Source of the DNA: Mesostigma viride | Lineage: Eukaryota; Streptophyta; Mesostigmatophyceae; Mesostigmatales; Mesostigmataceae | Direction: 5' to 3' | Assembly: GCA_009746045.1 (NCBI GenBank) | Contig: RPFO01000584.1 | Span: 903,068 to 935,359 of the forward strand | Length of the DNA stretch: 32,292 bases | Shown: piece by piece, positions 27,039-32,292 of the stretch | Layout: every line of letters begins with the position of its first letter | Numbering within the stretch: the stretch's first letter is position 1 | Notes under the pieces: generated by a model | What the model saw: the letters and a program-made list of their open reading frames with translations, nothing else | What the model was told of the DNA's origin: nothing | Database searches by the model: none | Program-made: the position numbers and the translations under genes

Positions 27039-28412
27039 CTAATCTAATCTAATCTAATCTAATCTAATCTAATCTAATCTAATCTAATCTAATCTAATCT
27101 AATCTAATCTAATCTAATCTAATCTAATCTAATCTAATCTAATCTAATCTAATCTAATCTAATCTAATCTAATCTAATCTAATCTAATCTAATCTAATCT
27201 AATCTAATCTAATCTAATCTAATCTAATCTAATCTAATCTAATCTAATCTAATCTAATCTAATCTAATCTAATCTAATCTAATCTAATCTAATCTAATCT
27301 AATCTAATCTAATCTAATCTAATCTAATCTAATCTAATCTAATCTAATCTAATCTAATCTAATCTAATCTAATCTAATCTAATCTAATCTAATCTAATCT
27401 AATCTAATCTAATCTAATCTAATCTAATCTAATCTAATCTAATCTAATCTAATCTAATCTAATCTAATCTAATCTAATCTAATCTAATCTAATCTAATCT
27501 AATCTAATCTAATCTAATCTAATCTAATCTAATCTAATCTAATCTAATCTAATCTAATCTAATCTAATCTAATCTAATCTAATCTAATCTAATCTAATCT
27601 AATCTAATCTAATCTAATCTAATCTAATCTAATCTAATCTAATCTAATCTAATCTAATCTAATCTAATCTAATCTAATCTAATCTAATCTAATCTAATCT
27701 AATCTAATCTAATCTCATCTAATCTAATCTAATCTAATCTAATCTAATCTAATCTAATCTAATCTCATCTAATCTAATCTCATCTAATCTCATCTAGTCT
27801 AATCTCATCTCATCTCATCTCATCTCATCTAATCTAATCTAATCTAATCTAATCTAATCTAATCTAATCTAATCTAATCTAATCTAATCTAATCTAATCT
27901 AATCTAATCTAATCTAATCTAATCTAATCTAATCTAATCTAATCTAATCTAATCTAATCTAATCTAGTCTAATCTAATCTAATCTAATCTAATCTAATCT
28001 AATCTAATCTAATCTAATCTAATCTAATCTAATCTAATCTAATCTAATCTAATCTAATCTAATCTAATCTAATCTAATCTAATCTAATCTAATCTAATCT
28101 AATCTAATCTAATCTAATCTAATCTAATCTAATCTAGTCTAATCTAATCTAATCTAATCTAATCTAATCTAATCTAATCTAATCTAATCTAATCTAATCT
28201 AATCTAATCTAATCTAATCTAATCTAATCTAATCTAATCTAATCTAATCTAATCTAATCTAATCTAATCTAATCTAATCTAATCTAATCTAATCTAATCT
28301 AATCTAATCTAATCTAATCTAATCTAATCTAATCTAATCTAATCTAGTCTAGTCTAATCTAGTCTGGTCTAATCTAATCTAATCTAAATGTAATCTAGCT
28401 AATCTAATCTTA
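27039..28412. repeat. (TCTAA)n pentanucleotide array with TCTCA islands
   Basis: About 1.37 kb of TCTAA units, with TCTCA and TCTAG variants clustered at 27715-27830 and near 28345-28400. Together with the array left of SDR-1 it forms one mixed TCTMA array split by the SDR-1 insertion. Confidence 0.97.
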
Positions 28413-28586
28413 TTGGTGAGCTACGCTCATTTTATCTATGACTAACCTGGTGAGCGGAGAATGCAACGCCGTATAGCAACAAAAAGAAAAATTTCAGAAA
28501 AAATATATTTTGTGCTGGCACCTGTACCCCATGGGTGGCTGCAGCCACCCAGGTAGGGGTTGGTTGGACAGGTCACAGGTGGTTGC

Positions 28587-28593
28587 TATAAAA
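28587..28593 (+). promoter_or_regulatory. TATA box of DIRS-beta
   Basis: TATAAAA 120 bases before the ORF1 ATG (28713), conserved with both A repeats of DIRS-alpha. Confidence 0.75.
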
Positions 28594-28712
28594 GGTGGGC
28601 TTCCATTCTACATAGGGTTCAAGCAGGTTGTTTCTTTTGCGCCTGAGAACCTCACATGACCACATCACAAAAAACAAAACCCAAGATAACACATCAAGCA
28701 TTATAACCCACC

Positions 28713-29695
28713 ATGACCACAGTGACAGCCCCAGACCAGAATTTCATAGCGCAACTCAAGCAAGCAGCCAAGGAGGGATGCACCCCAAAGGAGGCCGCCA
28801 CTGCGGTCCAGAAGATCCTAGGGGAGGGGGGTTGGCTAGAGCGGATCCAGAAGCTCAATCAGGGGCGTGCCAAGAACGTCATGGACGTATTGGAGAAAAG
28901 GGGGTCTGTCAGCGATTGGGATGGGGAGGGGGCCCTGGCCGATGTGCTAGCAGCGCAACTGGGGGAGGCTATTGCAGAGCCGGATCCACCAGTGTCAGCA
29001 GGTGCGGTGGGAACTGGGGGTGTTCCCCCTGCGGCAGGCGGAAGCATAGGGGTGGGGCATGGTGGAGCGGGCGTTGGGGAGGAGGATGGCCGCCCCTGGG
29101 GCGATCGACCAGGATACATGTGGCGGACCTAGACCGAAACATAGGTCGGCTGCTGGGGACCGAGACAGGCTATGCGATGCCAGCTCGGCTGGAGGGCTTC
29201 CATCCCGGCCGGGCAACGCCCGCACTGGCGGAGATATTGGCGACCTGCTAGCGGCCATGTCGAAGCTCGGCTGGACCAGGCAAAGACTCCAGCATGCAGC
29301 TGCAAGCCCGCGCTGCAGCGACGACTGCTGGCAGGCTGGCGCGCACGAAGGGAGTGGCGCTGAGCGGGCATGCAGTGCCGGTCCTGCTGAGCATGCTTCA
29401 TGCTGGACTGGCGGTGCTGCCGTGGATGCTGGACTACGCGGAGAGCGTGGGGGGGAAGTCCATCCGTGCGTCGATAATTATGCAGACGATGCACGGCAGC
29501 ACAGCCAGCGGGGAGAGGTGAATGTTTTTCCTGCAGATGGCAGGCATCCTGGACACGATGGTCACGGAATTTGGCTACTGGGCCACGCCACGCTCCAAAG
29601 TGATTCTGGAGCTGGCAGCAGCCGAGTACAGTACCTGGCGAAGCTGATCACGGCGTGCCAGTTGGTGGATGTGGGGTCGACGGGCTGGAAGGGCA
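28713..29695 (+). pseudogene. DIRS-beta ORF1 (gag-like), frameshifted and truncated
   Basis: The first 140 codons (28713-29132) run from MTTVTAPDQNFIAQLKQAAK through RAKNVMDVLEKRG and DWDGEGALADVLAAQ; this part is intact where DIRS-alpha has lost a base. Later pieces (GRLLGTETGYAMP, SKL, LDYAESVGGKSIRAS, DTMVTEFGYWATPRS) lie in shifted frames, and a TGA falls at about 29519. The C-terminal basic tail is lost to the copia junction. Confidence 0.75.
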
Positions 29696-30059
29696 CAGTT
29701 GAGTAACTCTAGAGCCCTAGGATCTTGCTCTGAGTTCCCCATGTCCGTCCGCACGCCTTCCGCTAGCGTCCGCTCAGCCGCCGGCTATAATCCGGCGGTC
29801 CGATGCGGGCGACCGGTCTAAGGGCGGCGCCTAGGGCCGGCGCCACCTAGGCCCCAGTCCGGGGCCTTATCCGGGTCAGTACGGACGGCTAGCTTGTCCC
29901 ACGGTTACGGCTAACCGGATAGGGTTGCTGGCTAAGACATAAACCAGTGGTGGGCCAGCTCCGACAGCAGTTCTCTGTGTTCACCTTATCCCAAGCTCAA
30001 CGTGACCGACCGCCATAGCTGAGCCGGTCGGGCTTTAACTTGTATTCATAAAAATCCCG
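29696..30059 (+). other. Possible 5' LTR/leader of copia-like element
   Basis: GC-rich sequence between the DIRS-beta break and the gag ATG. It has TATAAT at about 29785 and a self-complementary stretch (GGCGCCTAGGGCCGGCGCC, about 29826-29844). I cannot find an LTR border, primer-binding site or second LTR because the element leaves the window, so this call rests on position only. Confidence 0.3.
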
Positions 30060-32292
30060 ATGGCTTCCGGTACACGGAGCCGCACGGGCGAACACACAGA
30101 TACGCCAAGTGGCGAGGCCGCAGGGTCCGTCCTGCCACGCTTTAGTGCGGACGAGGCCACGAGGTTGATGCAAACCCTCGTGGCGCAACCTGAACTGGCC
30201 AAGCAGTTCAAGCATCTGATGCTTGCTGCTGACGATGCACTGAATCGCGGCCCTCTCAAGCAAACGGAGGTGCCCGCGATCTACCTGCCGACTATACGGC
30301 GGACGACGCAGCAGATTTTCTAGCTGCTCTCAAGCGTCTGCGCGATGGACGCGCAGACAAAGATTCGGAGCTGATTGGCAAGTTCCGTGCAGTATTCTGC
30401 AGTACAACAAAGCACCCAAACATTGCCAATCTAGTTCGCATTGCGGACGACAACAAACAAACCTGGGAAGTTTTTTACAACGGTCTAGATGCCCACTTGT
30501 CGCGGTCTAAGGAAGAGGCCGACGAGCAAGCCTTCAACGACTTCGAGGGCTATGCAGTTAATAAGGCAAATTTGCCCGGGGCTGCACGTGATTTCCAGGT
30601 CTTCGTGCACAAGCACAAGCTGCTAGATACTCTCAAGCCCATTTTCCTGTGCAATCGATTTCTCAAGAAATGCGACCTGTCGTCGGATGTGCATCTGACC
30701 ATAGCGACGGAACTCAAAAAGAAGAGTGCCGTCAGTTTCGACGAGGGCATGCTGTATTTGATCTCATGCTTCAAGAGTGCGCAGTCCAAGCCGGCTGCCT
30801 CGGCTGCTCTGCCATCCCTGCGCAAGGTGGATGCCGGCGCGTCTTCTTCTTCAGGCGCAGAGGCTCCAATTACGCGGTCGGAGCTTACGGCCATCCTGAA
30901 AAAGGTCGTCGGCCACGGCAACAACGGGGGCCAGCGAGGGCGCAAGCGCGGGCATGGTGGCGACGCCAAGCAGGGTGATCATCCCCCGGCCAAGCGGCAG
31001 CAGGGGGCGTCTACTGACCGCAAGCAACGCTGTGAGCGCTGCTTCGGACGTCGCCATGTCCGGGATGACTGCCGAGTTCGCCCGGACCTGGAGCTCGAGG
31101 ACAACCTTTGCCGCAAGTGCCACGACGTTCTGCGTGGTCACAGCGTGGAGGCGTGCAAGGCCAAGCGCATCGTCGTCCACGGCACACGCGAGGAGTGGGC
31201 AGAGCGACGGGCAGCACGAAAGTCAGGTGAGAGCACGCTCGATACCCCTTCTTTTGCTCAATGCGTCACGCTGAACCGGGCCGTCGTAGAGCCTGACGTC
31301 GTTCCTAAAAGCAACGTGACTGCATCCTCTGTCTCATTCCGTGATGTGCTCACGCAATCCGTTGATGCTGCTCTGGCTCTGTCGCGCCAGGATCACGTGC
31401 TTCCTGAGCACGGGTCTACAATGCGTGACCTAAGCAATGTGGTGTCTTCTAGGTCGGGTGTGTACAACGCCGAGCGACCAAGCACTACTGCAGCACCCCA
31501 GCTAGATACTGGGGCGGTTGGGCCTATGAGGAATGTTGTGACAGTGCAAGAGAATGCTGGGCGGGCAGATGTTCTCGGTACACACCACCCTAGTGTGGAT
31601 CTTCACATTGGCAAGGTGCTCACACGGGCGGCCTTTCGTGCAGCCTCTGAAGCTGCCCAGTTAGCCAATGTCACTACCCCAGTAGTCACCCCACCTGTTG
31701 AGAATCCTGACAATGCCACTGCACCTCAGGCTGTCACCCTGAAACTGTTAGCATACCAGATGCACCGTGCATACGGGCATGAGGCCCAAGCCGAGGTAGA
31801 GGGGGCACACATGTTGGGGGCACCTTTATACAACGAGCTGAAGAATGTGCGTGCTCAGTGTCCTGCCTGCATCAAGATCAGGAAGAAGTCGCGTAGGCGG
31901 CATGCCAAGACTCCACCCTTGGAGCGAGGGTACCTTGTGGGGGATGTCATGCACATGGAAGGGGGGGACACCTATTTCATAGTCAAGGATAGGTTCAGCA
32001 AGGCCACCTACATTGAGCCGCTGCCCACATGTTTGAGGCTGACCTGCACAGGGCTATCAAGATCAGCCTGGCTTTCTTTCATCCCGTAGTGGAGCTCATG
32101 CTAGACCAGCAGTTCCGCTGTGTGCAAGGTTTGCCGGGGATGGAGGCCGTGGTCATCGTGGGGCGTGAGGATCACGGCAATATGGGCATGATAGATCGCA
32201 CTGTAAGCTATGTCAAGACTGTGGCAGCCAAGCGACAGGATAACCCACATGGCAAATCCTACGCGGTCAAGACGGCGTGGTGCAAGGAGCTC
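30060..32292 (+). pseudogene. Ty1/copia-like gag-integrase region, frameshifted, runs off the window
   Basis: It starts MASGTRSRTGEHTDTPSGEA (30060) and shifts frame near 30275 into the long frame ending at 32089. Counted from codon 30497, that frame has zinc knuckle 1 CERCFGRRHVRDDC (CX2CX4HX4C, residues 179-192), knuckle-like CRKCHDVLRGHSVEAC (205-220, CX2CX6HX4C), a DTGA tetrad (337-340) that might be a protease remnant, the integrase zinc-binding region with HRAYGH (423 on) and CPAC (455-458), and the core start GDVMHME with Asp 483 followed by VKDRFSKATYIEPL. A second frame change near 32020 continues with HMFEADLHRAIKISLAFF and VELMLDQQF, open to the window end. Integrase right after gag is the copia order. 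RT is not in the window. Confidence 0.75.

Larger units (their letters stand above)
28413..29695 (+). mobile_element. DIRS-beta: 5' part of a second DIRS element
   Basis: It begins TTGGTGAGCTACGCTCATTT directly after the TCTAA array and carries the A leader with TATA box and a broken ORF1. Similarity to DIRS-alpha ends at GGCTGGAAGGGCAC (about 29695), where copia-like sequence takes over. It points away from the array, head to head with DIRS-alpha. The leader has a perfect 18-bp palindrome, GGGTGGCTGCAGCCACCC (28533-28550), of which DIRS-alpha has only half. Confidence 0.85.

Noticed and set aside
17990-28412. Pentanucleotide arrays as telomere or CRISPR array
   Set aside because: Units TCTCA/TCTAA are not a plant-type TTTAGGG or algal TTTTAGGG telomere, and there are no spacers between units as in CRISPR.
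1-32292. tRNA, rRNA or riboswitch genes
   Set aside because: No cloverleaf with conserved box A/B arms and no rRNA segment was recognised by eye on either strand; a covariance-model scan would be needed to exclude small ones.

Overview
The window looks like nuclear DNA from a green alga, most likely a chlamydomonadalean (volvocine-type) species. The evidence is a GC-rich host gene with short exons and long simple-sequence introns, TGTAA-type polyadenylation motifs at the 3' ends of its mobile elements, and many tyrosine-recombinase (DIRS/PAT-class) retroelements with split direct repeats, as known from Volvox (Kangaroo) and Chlamydomonas (TOC1). I cannot name the species.

Left third (1-10607, + strand): the 3' part of one host gene encoding a GRIP-domain golgin. 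Ten exons join in a single consistent reading phase to give 315 residues, mostly coiled coil, ending in a GRIP domain. The introns hold extreme microsatellites, including about 920 bp of (TTCCTC)n. Intron 4 carries an old, internally deleted DIRS element at 4126-6072.

Middle (10608-12850): no recognisable gene. From 12851 to 17989, on the minus strand, lies a nearly full-length DIRS/PAT-like element (here DIRS-alpha) with repeat order A1-ORF1-RT/RNase H/YR-B1-A2-linker-B2(start). Its ORF1 and pol are both broken by frameshifts. A 2A-like motif (DVHPNPGP) lies between RNase H and the tyrosine recombinase.

Right half: two pentanucleotide arrays, (TCTCA)n at 17990-19060 and (TCTAA)n at 27039-28412, appear to be two parts of one array split by a Russian-doll insertion. 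An outer non-autonomous split-repeat element (SDR-1, 19076-27038) was hit inside its last repeat by a second one (SDR-2, 21228-27025), with no target duplication at either junction. SDR-2 itself contains a 3.5 kb region bounded by TTAA and 19-bp inverted repeats with hairpins. SDR-1, SDR-2 and DIRS share a terminal palindrome TGAGC-N3/5-GCTCA, and SDR-1, SDR-2 and DIRS-alpha share a C-rich (CCCA)n linker between A2 and B2. This suggests the small elements borrow the DIRS machinery.

Right edge: a second DIRS copy (DIRS-beta, + strand, 28413 to about 29695) faces DIRS-alpha head to head across the array. It is cut by a Ty1/copia-like element (gag with two zinc knuckles, then integrase) that runs off the window and has frameshifts. 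Names such as SDR-1 and DIRS-alpha are labels used here only.
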